From contig NZ_CP019445.1 of NCBI RefSeq assembly GCF_001975225.1, positions 2,666,001-2,730,000 of the forward strand: a DNA stretch of 64,000 nt, in the 5' to 3' direction. Shown one piece after another: positions 18,087-27,263 of the stretch; position 1 is the stretch's first letter, and every line of letters starts with the position of its first letter. The notes under the pieces were generated by a model. That model saw only the letters and a list, made by a program, of their open reading frames with translations, did no database searches and was not told where the DNA came from. The position numbers and the translations under genes are program-made. This DNA is from Kosakonia cowanii JCM 10956 = DSM 18146. GTDB lineage: Bacteria; Pseudomonadota; Gammaproteobacteria; Enterobacterales; Enterobacteriaceae.

Positions 18087-19170
18087 TCGTCCCCCGGTCG
18101 GGCGCGCTGAATTTGACCCACGCCCGCACCCCACTTTGTGTCAGCCGATTGTGCAGGAAAAACTGCGCGTCATGCAGTTGCGCGATACGCGTAACGATAC
18201 TTAAGCCAAGACCGGCACCGCCGTAACGGCTGTCCATTCTGACAAATGCTTTGCTCAGCTCGCCGCTGCGGCTCTCATCAATCCCTTGCCCCTCATCCTC
18301 TACCGCCAGCACCGGCGTTTCCGCCTGCTCCAGCCGTACAGTAATCGTGCTGCCGACGGGGCTGTAGCGATGGGCATTCTCTACCAGGTTACGCACCAGC
18401 AGCCGTAGCAGCGTCGCATCGCCCGCTACCGCCATTCCTTCGCCCTCAACCGGCATCACCAGGCGCTGATCGCGTGCCGCCAGCATGGTGCGAAGCTCCT
18501 CTTCCATCGGCAGCACCACATCGCTTAATAACGTCACTTGCTGATAGGTACCGGCGGAGAAAGATTGCCCCACGCGCGCTAAAAGCAGCAGCTGGGCGAT
18601 ATTTTCCGTCATCTGATCGAGGCGCTGCACCAGCGGTTCGACCTGCATACCGCTGCTTTTTGCCATCAGTTCAAGGTGCAGACGCAGCCCGGCGAGCGGT
18701 GTGCGCAGCTCATGGGCGACATCGGCGGTAAAGAGCCGTTCGCGATCGAGAGTTAACGTCAGGCGCGAGACCAGCTCGTTAATCGCCGAGGTGACCGCCT
18801 CCACTTCGCTGACGCTCTGATCGAGGGTAATAGGCTGCAAATTGTTCGGCGTGCGCTTATTCAGCTCCTGCTGAAGTTCGGAGAGCGGGCGGGTGATCGC
18901 TTTGACGGCCTGCATGCAGAGCAGCAGCGCGAGGCCGATAATCAACAGGCTTGGCACCAGCAGGCTCGCCACCGCTTCACGCACTTCATGCTCAATATGT
19001 TTACGGTTGTTGTGGTTGTGGATCGCCGTCTGCACCAGCAGCTGGATCTGCTCTTCGCTCTCATGCCAGAGCCAGAAGACGCTGACCAGCTGGCAGAAGA
19101 GCAGAATGCCGCCAATGGTCAGCAGCAGCCGGCGGCGCAGGCTCCAGTGACGAAAGTCGAACATCGCCAT
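18058..19170 (-). CDS. basS: PmrB/BasS sensor histidine kinase
   Basis: 370 aa from the ATG at 19170, which overlaps the pmrA TGA (TGATG). Two transmembrane helices (about 14-35 and 60-85) enclose a short periplasmic loop of ~30 residues; the E. coli homologue senses Fe3+/Al3+ and low pH through this loop. HAMP follows, then the phosphoacceptor His in FTADVAHELRTPLAG, N-box LVRNLVENAHRY, and G-boxes DEGQGID and GGAGLGLSIV. Clearly orthologous to E. coli BasS (for example LISVFWLWHES-like LVSVFWLWHES). Last gene of the eptA-basR-basS operon; converges on the PmrR-like gene. Confidence 0.94.
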   Translation of the reverse strand: MAMFDFRHWSLRRRLLLTIGGILLFCQLVSVFWLWHESEEQIQLLVQTAIHNHNNRKHIEHEVREAVASLLVPSLLIIGLALLLCMQAVKAITRPLSELQQELNKRTPNNLQPITLDQSVSEVEAVTSAINELVSRLTLTLDRERLFTADVAHELRTPLAGLRLHLELMAKSSGMQVEPLVQRLDQMTENIAQLLLLARVGQSFSAGTYQQVTLLSDVVLPMEEELRTMLAARDQRLVMPVEGEGMAVAGDATLLRLLVRNLVENAHRYSPVGSTITVRLEQAETPVLAVEDEGQGIDESRSGELSKAFVRMDSRYGGAGLGLSIVTRIAQLHDAQFFLHNRLTQSGVRAWVKFSAPDRGTISSSAAKNG

Positions 19171-19844
19171 CACTCGGGCCGCTCTTGCGGTGCCACCAGC
19201 ATATAACCGAAGCCGCGCACGGTGCGGATGCGCGACTTACCAATCTTGTCGCGCAGATTGTGAATGTGCACCTCCAGCGTGTTGGTCGACGGCTCGTTAT
19301 CCCAGTTGTAGATATCGTTGTAGAGGATCTCGCGGTGTACCGGGCTTTCGGCTTTCAGCATCAGGCGCGATAAGAGCGCGTACTCTTTTGGCGTCAGCTC
19401 CAGCAGTTGTCCCTCCAGCCACGCCTGGCGGCGGGTGACATTCAGCGTCAGGTTGCCGTGGATAATCTCGTTATCGCCCTGATTGTGGTGACGGCGCAGC
19501 AGCGCGCGGATACGGGCGTTAAGCTCGTCGAGGGCAAAGGGTTTTACCAGGTAATCATCCGCGCCGGTATCAAGCCCCGCCACGCGATCGTCGAGGGTAT
19601 CGCGGGCGGTGAGGATCAGCACCGGCAGGGTATATTTCTCTTTGCGCAGCCGGTTGAGCAGATGCAGGCCATCTTCATCAGGCAGGCCGAGATCGAGCAC
19701 AATCAGGCTGTAGTGGCCACCCGCCAGGCAGAGCGCCGCTTCATGGGCGGTCGAGACGCCATCGCAGGCGTAGCCTTCACTCTGCATCGCGAGGATTAAC
19801 CCCTGTTGCAGCAGCGTATCATCTTCAATCACCAGAATTTTCAT
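19170..19844 (-). CDS. basR: PmrA/BasR response regulator
   Basis: 224 aa from [12 protein letters not shown]; the longer frame from 19862 adds MPGAGE inside eptA. OmpR/PhoB family: receiver acidic pair EDD (8-10 region), phospho-Asp in [14 protein letters not shown] (Asp51 region), Lys in DDYLVKPF; C-terminal winged helix with [17 protein letters not shown] and TVRGFGYML. Highly similar to E. coli BasR. Activates lipid A modification genes through the PmrA box, here seen before eptA and the PmrR-like gene. ATGA-type overlap with the eptA stop. Confidence 0.95.
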   Translation of the reverse strand: MKILVIEDDTLLQQGLILAMQSEGYACDGVSTAHEAALCLAGGHYSLIVLDLGLPDEDGLHLLNRLRKEKYTLPVLILTARDTLDDRVAGLDTGADDYLVKPFALDELNARIRALLRRHHNQGDNEIIHGNLTLNVTRRQAWLEGQLLELTPKEYALLSRLMLKAESPVHREILYNDIYNWDNEPSTNTLEVHIHNLRDKIGKSRIRTVRGFGYMLVAPQERPE

Positions 19845-21484
19845 TTCACCTGCTCCCGGCACGGCGTAAGGATATCGTCTTCAGGATGGTAGACCGTGGT
19901 GCTGACGCCCAGTATACCCAACATGGTCGGGAAGAGGTTGTCCTGCGAGTAGGCCTTCTCCCGCGCATTTTTCGCGACACACTGACTGTTAATGCCGTAA
20001 CGCGTCTGGTAATCGGGCGACAGCCAGATCAGCAGCGGCACATGTTTCTGCGTGGCGGGCGCGATGGAGTAGGGCAGCCCGTGCAGGTAAACGCCATTTT
20101 CACCCAGTGATTCGCCATGATCGGAGAGGTAAACCAGGCTGGTGGTAAACCTCTCCTGTTTTGATTGCAGTAATTTAATCGCTTTATCAACAATATAGTC
20201 GACATAGACGATGGTGTTGTCATAGGTATTCACTAGCTGCTCGCGGGAGCAGGTCTGGATCTCATTGGTATCGCAGGTGGGGGTGAATTTGCGCATCTGC
20301 GCCGGATAGCGGTTGTAGTAGGTTGGCCCGTGGCTGCCAATGGTGTGCAACACAATCAGCCCGTCACCCGGCAGTTGATCGATATAGCGCGCCAGATCGC
20401 GAAACAGGATCTCATCCTGGCACTCGCCCTTGATGCAGTAATCCGCCAGATTTAGCTGCGTCATACCCTGGTGCGGCACGCGGTCGCAGGCCCCTTTACA
20501 GCCGCCATCATTCTCATTCCACAGCACCTGAATCCCGGCGCGCTGCACTACATCAAGCAGCCCCTCCTGGTGATGCGCCAGCTGATCGTCATAGTGGGCA
20601 CGGCCCATGCCGGAGAACATGCAGGGCACGGAGACCGCTGTCGCGGTGCCGCACGAGGTGGTGTTGGGGAAGTAGATAACATTATCCTGCTTCAGCAGCG
20701 GGTTGGTCTCGCGATCATATCCGCCAAGCGAGAAATCATCCCCGCGCGAGGTTTCGCCCAGCACCAGAATGGTGAGGTTTTTACGCGGGCCGCGCTTCAT
20801 CTGCGGCAGTTGGTGAGCATCTTCACCGATGCGCACCAGCGGCAGGTTATCCATGCGGTTATGAACATACCAGGAGAGCGAGGCGGCAATGGCGTTCGAC
20901 GGGCCGAGGGTTTTCACCAGCTCTTTGTTGTTGCGAAACAGCGAGGCGTAATCTTTATAAAACGGCACCGCCACGGCAACGATAATCAGCGCGGAGATCG
21001 CCACGCTGAGCAGGCGCAGCGTAATGCTACGCAGCAGGGGGCGGGTGGGTTTGATCTTGATCCACCAGGCGATAATCACCGGCAGCAGGGCGGTCAGCAC
21101 CAGCGTCATCACCATTTTGCCCGACATCAGGGCGAAGCTCTCCGCCGCGGTGGTATCGAGAATATTGGTGATCATCGAGCGGTCAATAATCACGCCGAAC
21201 GTGGAGATAAAGTACTGTGCGGCAGCGCAGACGAGGATAAACAGACTCAGCAGCAGCCGGTCGAGGTGCAGAAACGACGCCAGCGTCAGCACAATGTTGA
21301 TTACGCTAAAGGCCACCAGCGGCATGGTGAGGAACACCAGCGCGTTATGCAGCGAGTCGACCGGAAGCAGATGAAACGCCTGGCGGTAAAAAACAATATT
21401 GAGCACCAGCGCGATATAGAGCGCCGCAAGGGTAAGCAGAGAGAGGCGGCTTAAAGAGGGCCGATAGAGCGAAAGCGTGCGCAT
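19841..21484 (-). CDS. eptA: EptA/PmrC lipid A phosphoethanolamine transferase
   Basis: 547 aa from the ATG at 21484, E. coli length; a TTG two codons upstream is possible. Five N-terminal membrane helices (to about residue 180) precede a periplasmic sulfatase-fold domain with the catalytic Thr in [15 protein letters not shown], zinc ligands in VLGETSR and [11 protein letters not shown], and [15 protein letters not shown]. Adds phosphoethanolamine to lipid A phosphates, lowering negative charge and polymyxin/cationic peptide binding. First gene of the operon with basR and basS, and the PmrA box at 21529-21545 lies 45 bp upstream. In E. coli this operon is next to proP, not uvrB. Confidence 0.95.
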   Translation of the reverse strand: MRTLSLYRPSLSRLSLLTLAALYIALVLNIVFYRQAFHLLPVDSLHNALVFLTMPLVAFSVINIVLTLASFLHLDRLLLSLFILVCAAAQYFISTFGVIIDRSMITNILDTTAAESFALMSGKMVMTLVLTALLPVIIAWWIKIKPTRPLLRSITLRLLSVAISALIIVAVAVPFYKDYASLFRNNKELVKTLGPSNAIAASLSWYVHNRMDNLPLVRIGEDAHQLPQMKRGPRKNLTILVLGETSRGDDFSLGGYDRETNPLLKQDNVIYFPNTTSCGTATAVSVPCMFSGMGRAHYDDQLAHHQEGLLDVVQRAGIQVLWNENDGGCKGACDRVPHQGMTQLNLADYCIKGECQDEILFRDLARYIDQLPGDGLIVLHTIGSHGPTYYNRYPAQMRKFTPTCDTNEIQTCSREQLVNTYDNTIVYVDYIVDKAIKLLQSKQERFTTSLVYLSDHGESLGENGVYLHGLPYSIAPATQKHVPLLIWLSPDYQTRYGINSQCVAKNAREKAYSQDNLFPTMLGILGVSTTVYHPEDDILTPCREQVK

Positions 21485-21528
21485 AGCCAAATTCCATAAT
21501 GTGAATAGCGCTATGCTGACAGGGGTTT

Positions 21529-21553
21529 TTTAAGACAACCTTAAGAAATTAAG
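21529..21553 (-). promoter_or_regulatory. PmrA box of the eptA operon
   Basis: On the minus strand CTTAAT-TT-CTTAAG-GTTGT-CTTAAA: the last two hexamers have the exact PmrA-box spacing (N5), and a third half site precedes them. It implies autoregulation of eptA-basRS by BasR. Confidence 0.85.
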
Positions 21554-21592
21554 CAAAGGGTTTGGCGGGGCTGATTCTGCCCCGCCTGCGCG

Positions 21593-22501
21593 TCAGCCAA
21601 GCTGCTGCACCGCTTTCTCCAGCGCGTTGCGCAGCAGAACACGGTCGTGGCGATAGGGGATATCGCTCGCCTCCAGCTCTTCCTGAATAATCAGCCGGTC
21701 TGTGACCGTGCTGGCGTCCACTTTTGGCCCCACCACGGCGGCGTCAATAATGCGCTTGCCGATGTACTGCTCCATGATCGAGAGCTTATCCGCCAGCGTC
21801 AGGCGGGCGGCGGCGGGGCTGAGCTCTTTGCCGAGGTTGCCGATATAGACCACCGGCGCAGGGGTGCGGCGCAGCGCCTGGGCTAACTCATCAAGCAGCA
21901 GCAGCGGCAACAGGCTGGTGTAAAAACTGCCGGGGCCAATCAGGATCAAATCCGCTTCGGCAATCGCCTGCACTGCTTCGCGGGTGGTGGGGACTTTCGG
22001 CGACAGCATCAGCTCCTGCACCGGTGCGTGCAGTTGGTCGATATTGACCTCGCCGTACACCACGTTGCCTTCGCTGTCCGTCGCCATCAGATCGACCGGC
22101 TGCTCGGACATCGGGATTAAAAAGGCGTCCACCTTCAACAAATTGCGAATGATGTTAATTGCTTCCAGCGGGCGCACGCTGAGGTGATCGAGCGCTTTTA
22201 ACATCAGGTTTCCGAGGTTATGACCGGAAAGTTCGCCATTGCCGCTAAAACGGTACTCAAACATCGCCGAGGCGACGCTTGGTTCGGTAATCAACTGATT
22301 GAGGCAGTTGCGCATATCGCCCCAGGCGATGCCGCCTTCGGAGCGGCGAATACGCCCGGTAGAGCCACCGTTGTCGGTAGTGGTGACGATGCCGGTGAGG
22401 CGCGATCCCAGTGAGGCGAGCGAAGACATCACCCGCCCAAGACCATGCCCGCCGCCGAGCGCGACAACGCGATCCAGGTCGGCGAGGGTGCGATTACGCA
22501 T
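21593..22501 (-). CDS. ybhK: YvcK/YbhK-family gluconeogenesis/morphogenesis factor
   Basis: 302 aa, E. coli length. N-terminal [17 protein letters not shown] is the nucleotide-sugar binding Rossmann-like loop; [13 protein letters not shown] and [10 protein letters not shown] are diagnostic of the UPF0052/CofD-like family. Bacillus YvcK binds UDP-GlcNAc and is needed on gluconeogenic carbon sources; the enterobacterial role is not well defined. Cytoplasmic, divergent from moaA. Confidence 0.94.
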   Translation of the reverse strand: MRNRTLADLDRVVALGGGHGLGRVMSSLASLGSRLTGIVTTTDNGGSTGRIRRSEGGIAWGDMRNCLNQLITEPSVASAMFEYRFSGNGELSGHNLGNLMLKALDHLSVRPLEAINIIRNLLKVDAFLIPMSEQPVDLMATDSEGNVVYGEVNIDQLHAPVQELMLSPKVPTTREAVQAIAEADLILIGPGSFYTSLLPLLLLDELAQALRRTPAPVVYIGNLGKELSPAAARLTLADKLSIMEQYIGKRIIDAAVVGPKVDASTVTDRLIIQEELEASDIPYRHDRVLLRNALEKAVQQLG

Positions 22502-22639
22502 AATTGTTCCTTATGATTTTTTATCGCGCTACGTTAGCGTAAATACCACTAAAAGACGATGCCGCGCACCGCGTAAAATGACACATATCAAAGCAAAAAA
22601 GCGATTTTCACGTACTCTGTAGCCATTGTGCACGATTAT

Positions 22640-22667
22640 GTCGCTATGTAGTGGTTTATATAACGAT
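22640..22667. promoter_or_regulatory. ModE site upstream of moaA
   Basis: The left arm GTCGCTATGTA (22640-22650) and right arm TATATAACGAT (22657-22667) are separated by six bases (GTGGTT), matching the ModE palindrome as well as the modA site does. In E. coli ModE-molybdate activates moaA from such a position. Confidence 0.8.
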
Positions 22668-22805
22668 ATTCACAATGGCGAAAGCCGGGCGATCGCGCTA
22701 CTATCGCCAGAGCATGTTAGCGTGCCTAACATAACCCTCCTCAATGGATTTCGAGTGGCGTTGAAGTGTATCAACACCGATGCAGCCCGAAAGACGAAGA
22801 GGATA

Positions 22806-22925
22806 CACTCAAGCCTCTGCACCTGTGTCTTAAGGATCGTTAACTAAAGATATGGTGCTTTGGCCGTAGCAGAGCAATAGCTCTCGCTGCCAGGGTGCAG
22901 GAAGAAATGACTGCATCTCCCGAAT
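22806..22925 (+). promoter_or_regulatory. Molybdenum cofactor (Moco) riboswitch
   Basis: The moaA leader shows the conserved core: CTCTGCACC (5' arm, 22815-22823) pairing with GGTGCAG (22894-22900), an internal GCAGAGCAATAGCTCTCGCTGC hairpin region (22868-22890), and the conserved GGAAGAAATGACTGCATCTC-type 3' part. Near identical to the E. coli moaA element; Moco binding is thought to shut translation of moaA. Confidence 0.93.
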
Positions 22926-22939
22926 CTGGAAAGGTGTAC

Positions 22940-23929
22940 ATGGCCTCACAACTGACTGACGCGTTCGCGCGCAAGTTCTATTACTTGCGTTTGTCGATTA
23001 CCGACGTGTGCAATTTTCGTTGCACCTACTGCCTGCCGGATGGCTACAAGCCCGGCGGCGTCAATAACAACGGCTTTCTCAGCCTCGATGAAATTCGCCG
23101 CGTGACCCGCGCCTTTAGCGCAATGGGCACGGAAAAAGTGCGCCTGACGGGCGGCGAACCCTCCCTGCGCCGCGATTTCACCGACATCATCGCTGCGGTG
23201 CGGGAAAACGCCGCCATTCGCCAGATTGCCGTCACCACCAACGGTTACCGCATGGCTCGCGACGTTGCCCAGTGGCGCGACGCCGGTCTGACGGCGATCA
23301 ACGTCAGCGTCGACAGCCTCGACGCTCGCCAGTTTCACGCCATTACCGGGCAGGATAAGTTTCGCCAGGTGATGGCGGGCATCGATGCCGCCTTTAGCGC
23401 CGGATTTTCGAAGGTGAAGGTCAATACCGTGCTAATGCGCGACGTGAACCATCACCAGCTTGATACCTTCCTTGACTGGATCCAGACGCGGCCAATCCAG
23501 CTACGCTTTATTGAACTGATGGAGACGGGCGAGGGGAGCGATCTGTTCCGCAAACATCACCTCTCCGGCATGGTGCTGCGCGACGAGTTGCTTAAACGCG
23601 GCTGGATCCACCAGCTGCGCCAGCGCAGCGACGGCCCGGCGCAGGTCTTCTGCCACCCGGATTACGAAGGCGAAATCGGGCTTATCATGCCCTACGAAAA
23701 AGATTTCTGCGCCAGCTGCAATCGCCTGCGCGTCTCCTCCACCGGCAAACTGCACCTCTGCCTGTTTGGCGATGGCGGCGTCGATCTGCGCGATCTGCTG
23801 CAGGCAGACGAGGAGCAGGGCAGGCTTGAAGATCGTATCGCCACGGCGCTCAGCCAGAAAAAGCAGACCCACTTCCTGCATCAGGGCAATACGGGCATTA
23901 CGCAAAACCTTTCATATATCGGCGGGTAA
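22940..23929 (+). CDS. moaA: MoaA, GTP 3',8-cyclase
   Basis: 329 aa from [16 protein letters not shown] (ATG 22940), E. coli length; a longer frame from 22895 lies within the riboswitch. Radical-SAM cysteines CNFRCTYC (C24, C28, C31), GGEPSLR SAM motif, C-terminal [4Fe-4S] cysteines in [10 protein letters not shown]...HLCLF, and the essential GG end. Converts GTP to 3',8-cyclo-H2GTP, the first Moco step with MoaC. First gene of moaABCDE. Confidence 0.97.
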   Translation: MASQLTDAFARKFYYLRLSITDVCNFRCTYCLPDGYKPGGVNNNGFLSLDEIRRVTRAFSAMGTEKVRLTGGEPSLRRDFTDIIAAVRENAAIRQIAVTTNGYRMARDVAQWRDAGLTAINVSVDSLDARQFHAITGQDKFRQVMAGIDAAFSAGFSKVKVNTVLMRDVNHHQLDTFLDWIQTRPIQLRFIELMETGEGSDLFRKHHLSGMVLRDELLKRGWIHQLRQRSDGPAQVFCHPDYEGEIGLIMPYEKDFCASCNRLRVSSTGKLHLCLFGDGGVDLRDLLQADEEQGRLEDRIATALSQKKQTHFLHQGNTGITQNLSYIGG

Positions 23930-23945
23930 CGCCGCAAGGAGAGAG

Positions 23946-24458
23946 ATGAGCCAGGTCAGCGCTGAGTTTATCCCGGTCAGGCTTGCTATTTTGACGGTCT
24001 CCAGCCGTCGTGGCGAAGAGGATGACACTTCCGGTCACTATCTGCGCGACGCCGCGCACGATGCCGGTCATCAGGTGGTTGATAAAGCGATCGTTAAAGA
24101 GAACCGCTACGCCATTCGCGCCCAGGTATCGGCGTGGATCGCAAGCGATGAGGTGCAGGCGGTGCTAATCAACGGCGGGACGGGCTTCACCGAAGGTGAC
24201 CAGACGCCAGAAGCGCTGCTGCCGCTGTTTGACCGCGAAATTGAGGGCTTCGGCGAGCTGTTTCGCATGTTGTCCTTTGAAGAGATCGGCACCTCGACGC
24301 TGCAATCCCGCGCGCTGGCGGGCGTCGCCAACCAGACGCTGATTTTCGCCATGCCCGGCTCGACCAAAGCGTGCCGCACCGCGTGGGAAAATGTCATTGA
24401 ACCGCAGCTCGATGCGCGTACGCGCCCGTGTAATTTTTACTCCCATTTGAAGAAGTAA
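23946..24458 (+). CDS. moaB: MoaB, molybdopterin biosynthesis protein
   Basis: 170 aa from MSQVSAEFIPVRLAILTVSS (GAGAG site before ATG). MogA/MoaB fold: LINGGTGFTEGDQTPEAL and FAMPGSTKACRTAWENVI. In E. coli MoaB is homologous to MogA but dispensable for Moco synthesis. 16 bp after moaA, 3 bp before moaC. Confidence 0.95.
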   Translation: MSQVSAEFIPVRLAILTVSSRRGEEDDTSGHYLRDAAHDAGHQVVDKAIVKENRYAIRAQVSAWIASDEVQAVLINGGTGFTEGDQTPEALLPLFDREIEGFGELFRMLSFEEIGTSTLQSRALAGVANQTLIFAMPGSTKACRTAWENVIEPQLDARTRPCNFYSHLKK

Positions 24459-24461
24459 GTT

Positions 24462-24947
24462 ATGTCGCAACTGACCCACATTAACGCCGATGGCGAAGCG
24501 CATATGGTGGATGTCTCCGCCAAAGCGGAAACCGTGCGCGAAGCGCGCGCCGAAGCCTTTGTTACCATGCTGCCAGAGACGCTGGCGATGATTGTCGACG
24601 GCAGCCACCACAAAGGCGATGTCTTCGCCACCGCGCGCATCGCCGGTATTCAGGCGGCAAAACGCACCTGGGAGCTGATCCCGCTCTGCCATCCGCTGCT
24701 GCTGAGCAAAGTAGAAGTGCTGCTCCAGGCGCAGCCGGAGCATAACCGCGTGCGCATCGAATCTGTCTGCCGCCTGAGCGGCAAAACCGGCGTTGAGATG
24801 GAGGCGTTAACTGCTGCCTCGGTCGCTGCGCTGACGATTTACGATATGTGCAAAGCGGTGCAGAAAGATATGGTGATTGGCCCGCTGCGCCTGCTGGCGA
24901 AAAGCGGCGGCAAATCGGGTGATTTCAGGGTAGAGAGCGATGCTTAA
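24462..24947 (+). CDS. moaC: MoaC, cyclic pyranopterin monophosphate synthase
   Basis: 161 aa. Catalytic segments [11 protein letters not shown] (His77 region) and [11 protein letters not shown] (Lys131 region) are intact; the N-terminus is [19 protein letters not shown]. Completes cPMP formation from the MoaA product. Overlaps moaD by 8 bp. Confidence 0.97.
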   Translation: MSQLTHINADGEAHMVDVSAKAETVREARAEAFVTMLPETLAMIVDGSHHKGDVFATARIAGIQAAKRTWELIPLCHPLLLSKVEVLLQAQPEHNRVRIESVCRLSGKTGVEMEALTAASVAALTIYDMCKAVQKDMVIGPLRLLAKSGGKSGDFRVESDA

Positions 24948-25185
24948 AGTACTGTTTTTCGCGCAGGTGCGCGAGCTGGTGGGCTGCGACACCCTCAACG
25001 TTGAGACGCTTTTTCCCTCCGTTGAAGCGCTGCGCCAGCATCTTGCCGCGCAGGGCGACCGCTGGGCGCTGGCGCTGGAAGAGGGCAAGCTGCTGGCAGC
25101 GGTGAACCAGACGCTGGTCAGTTTTGATCATCCGCTGGCAAGCGGCGATGAAGTGGCCTTTTTCCCGCCGGTGACCGGAGGCTGA
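24940..25185 (+). CDS. moaD: MoaD, molybdopterin synthase sulfur carrier subunit
   Basis: 81 aa, ubiquitin-like fold ending PPVTGG; the terminal Gly-Gly is thiocarboxylated and donates sulfur to cPMP. Starts within the moaC 3' end and precedes moaE by 1 bp. Confidence 0.97.
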   Translation: MLKVLFFAQVRELVGCDTLNVETLFPSVEALRQHLAAQGDRWALALEEGKLLAAVNQTLVSFDHPLASGDEVAFFPPVTGG

Positions 25186-25186
25186 G

Positions 25187-25639
25187 ATGAGCGAAACGCG
25201 AATTTGTGTCGACCGCGCCGCGTTTAACGTCGGCGAAGAGTACAGCTGGCTGGCCGCGCGCGATGAAGATGGCGCGGTGGTGACCTTTACCGGCAAAGTG
25301 CGCAACCACAATCTGGGCGACAGCGTCAGCGCCTTAACCCTTGAGCACTATCCGGGGATGACGGAAAAATCGCTGGCCGCGATCGTCGACGAGGCGCGCA
25401 GCCGCTGGCCGCTCGGGCGGGTAAGCGTTTATCACCGCATCGGCGAACTCTGGCCGGGAGACGAGATTGTCTTTGTCGGCGTGGGGAGCGCGCACCGCAG
25501 CAGCGCTTTTGAGGCCGGGCAGTTTATTATGGACTACCTGAAAACCCGCGCGCCGTTCTGGAAGCGCGAAGCGACGCCGGAAGGCGAGCGCTGGGTGGAA
25601 GCGCGCGACAGCGATCAGCAGGCAGCGAAACGCTGGTAG
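25187..25639 (+). CDS. moaE: MoaE, molybdopterin synthase catalytic subunit
   Basis: 150 aa. Family motifs GAVVTFTGKVRNHN, LEHYPGMTEK, VGSAHRSSAF and the catalytic lysines in DYLKTRAPFWKRE (Lys119/Lys126 region). Forms the MoaD2MoaE2 heterotetramer that makes molybdopterin. Last moa gene. Confidence 0.97.
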   Translation: MSETRICVDRAAFNVGEEYSWLAARDEDGAVVTFTGKVRNHNLGDSVSALTLEHYPGMTEKSLAAIVDEARSRWPLGRVSVYHRIGELWPGDEIVFVGVGSAHRSSAFEAGQFIMDYLKTRAPFWKREATPEGERWVEARDSDQQAAKRW

Positions 25640-25654
25640 CACGCAGGGTACCGA

Positions 25655-25691
25655 TTGATGTGTTAACCTTACTGCATTGTTAACCCATCAA
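25655..25691. other. Inverted repeat between moaE and ybhL
   Basis: TTGATGTGTTAAC (25655-25667) and GTTAACCCATCAA (25679-25691) are 13-bp arms with one mismatch around an 11-nt loop. It ends 12 bp before the ybhL start and overlaps its leader. No T-run, so an operator or mRNA hairpin is more likely than a terminator. Confidence 0.5.
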
Positions 25692-25703
25692 TCAGGAGTG
25701 ATT

Positions 25704-26411
25704 ATGGACCGTTTCCCCCGTTCCGATTCTATCGTGCAGGGCAGCCGTAGCGGGCTGCAAACTTATATGGCGCAGGTCTATGGCTGGATGACCTGCGGTC
25801 TGCTGTTAACCGCGTTTGTCGCATGGTATGCCGCGCGCAGCGACGCGATCATGAGCTTCGTCTTCTCCAGCCAGATCACCTTCTTCGGGCTGATTATCGC
25901 CCAACTGGCGCTGGTGTTTGTCATCTCCGGCATGATCCATAAACTGAGCCCCGCGCTGGCGACCGGCCTGTTTATGCTCTATTCGGCGCTTACCGGCCTG
26001 ACGCTCTCCAGCATTCTGCTGGTCTATACCTCGCAGTCGATTGCCGCCACCTTTGTGGTTACCGCCGGGATGTTTGGCGTGATGAGCCTTTACGGCTACA
26101 CCACCAAACGCGATCTCAGCGGCTTCGGCAATATGCTGTTTATGGGGCTGATTGGGATTGTGCTCGCCTCGCTGGTCAACTTCTGGCTGAAGAGCGAAGC
26201 GCTGATGTGGGTCATCACCTATATCGGTGTGATTGTCTTCGTCGGCCTCACTGCTTATGACACGCAGAAGCTGAAAGGGATCGGTGAGCAGATTGATGTC
26301 AGCAACAGCGCCGAGCTGCGCAGATATTCGATTTTGGGCGCGTTAACGCTCTACCTCGACTTTATCAACCTGTTCCTGATGCTGCTGCGTATCTTCGGCA
26401 ACCGCCGATAA
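25704..26411 (+). CDS. ybhL: YbhL, BAX inhibitor-1 family membrane protein
   Basis: 235 aa, seven predicted membrane helices, start MDRFPRSDSIVQ after AGGAG. Diagnostic segments GLTLSSI, YGYTTKRDLSGFGNMLFM and GLTAYDTQKLK (TMBIM family Asp pair region). Inner membrane; the BI-1 family includes pH-sensitive Ca2+ leak proteins, but the E. coli role is unclear. Terminator at 26427. Confidence 0.94.
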   Translation: MDRFPRSDSIVQGSRSGLQTYMAQVYGWMTCGLLLTAFVAWYAARSDAIMSFVFSSQITFFGLIIAQLALVFVISGMIHKLSPALATGLFMLYSALTGLTLSSILLVYTSQSIAATFVVTAGMFGVMSLYGYTTKRDLSGFGNMLFMGLIGIVLASLVNFWLKSEALMWVITYIGVIVFVGLTAYDTQKLKGIGEQIDVSNSAELRRYSILGALTLYLDFINLFLMLLRIFGNRR

Positions 26412-26426
26412 GTTACGCCGTACTCC

Positions 26427-26452
26427 ATCCCGGCTACGGCCGGGATTTTTTT
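26427..26452 (+). terminator. ybhL terminator
   Basis: ATCCCGGC-TACG-GCCGGGAT hairpin followed by TTTTTTT, 16 bp past the ybhL stop. Confidence 0.92.
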
Positions 26453-26472
26453 GCCTTTTTCACGGAGGAGCG

Positions 26473-27183
26473 GTGAGAGTATTTGGCTGGATTGCCCCGG
26501 TGCAGGTCACGCCCGTTGAGTTACTGGTGAAGGCCTGTTTGTGGCTGGCGGTGGGCATGGCGCTTAGCGCGGCGCTCTGCTGGCTGGTACTCGATCTGCT
26601 GGCGTTGCCGCAGTTTACTGAACACAGCGCGATCATCGTGCTGCTGGTGATCCTCTGGTTTATCACTCTTTTCGCGCTCACCATGCTGTTTGCGCGCATG
26701 CAGACGTTACACGCCATCAGCGCGCTGGTGCTGCTGAGTGTAATTGGCGGTCTGCTGGCTGCGAGCCTCTTTCCGCTGCAACTCTGTCTTGTGCTCTACG
26801 GCGTGACCTGCGGGATGTTCGCCCTTGGCGCGCTGGTTGCACATCTTTATGGCGAGCGGCTGCGCAACGGACGTTTTTACTTGCTGCTGGCCGCATCAGG
26901 CGGCGCGCTTGCCGTGGTGATTAATCTTGCGCTGGCAGGCGGCGTGGCACAGTGGTGCGCAAGCCTCTTTCTGGTGGTGCTGTTTAGCGTTGTGAGCGCG
27001 CGCAAAAGCCCGCAGATGCTCGACAGCGCGCGCGGGCTTTACCGCCAGCAGTTTGTTACGGTGCAGCACTGCGCGACCCGCGGTGCGCTCAGCATCTGGC
27101 TCGGCGCGGCGACCGCCTTTCTCGACATACTTCAAACGCTGATGTTTCTGGTTTCATCAGGATCGTCCAGCGCGTCGCGCTAA
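26473..27183 (+). CDS. ybhM: YbhM, BAX inhibitor-1-like membrane protein
   Basis: 236 aa from a GTG start with a GGAGGAG site 3 bp upstream. About seven hydrophobic helices; size and position match E. coli YbhM, a diverged paralogue of the adjacent ybhL. The conserved YDTQ-like motif of YbhL is not seen; the C-terminal region reads FLDILQTLMFLVSS, similar in place to the YbhL YLDFINLFLMLL. Function unknown. A REP element follows. Confidence 0.85.
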   Translation: MRVFGWIAPVQVTPVELLVKACLWLAVGMALSAALCWLVLDLLALPQFTEHSAIIVLLVILWFITLFALTMLFARMQTLHAISALVLLSVIGGLLAASLFPLQLCLVLYGVTCGMFALGALVAHLYGERLRNGRFYLLLAASGGALAVVINLALAGGVAQWCASLFLVVLFSVVSARKSPQMLDSARGLYRQQFVTVQHCATRGALSIWLGAATAFLDILQTLMFLVSSGSSSASR

Positions 27184-27203
27184 AGCATGGCTGCTGAAAC
27201 CGC

Positions 27204-27241
27204 GTAGGCCGGATGGCGCGTGACACGCTTATCCGGCCTAC
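27204..27241. repeat. REP palindrome
   Basis: GTAGGCCGGAT and ATCCGGCCTAC arms around GGCGCGTGACACGCTT; a typical enterobacterial REP unit between the convergent ybhM and ybhN. Confidence 0.9.
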
Positions 27242-27263
27242 ACCGTTTCATGGGACGGCACTA

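Noticed and set aside
20471..21454. 327-codon plus-strand frame opposite eptA
   Set aside because: eptA is complete on the other strand; the frame is rich in Gln, His and Arg with no recognisable domain.
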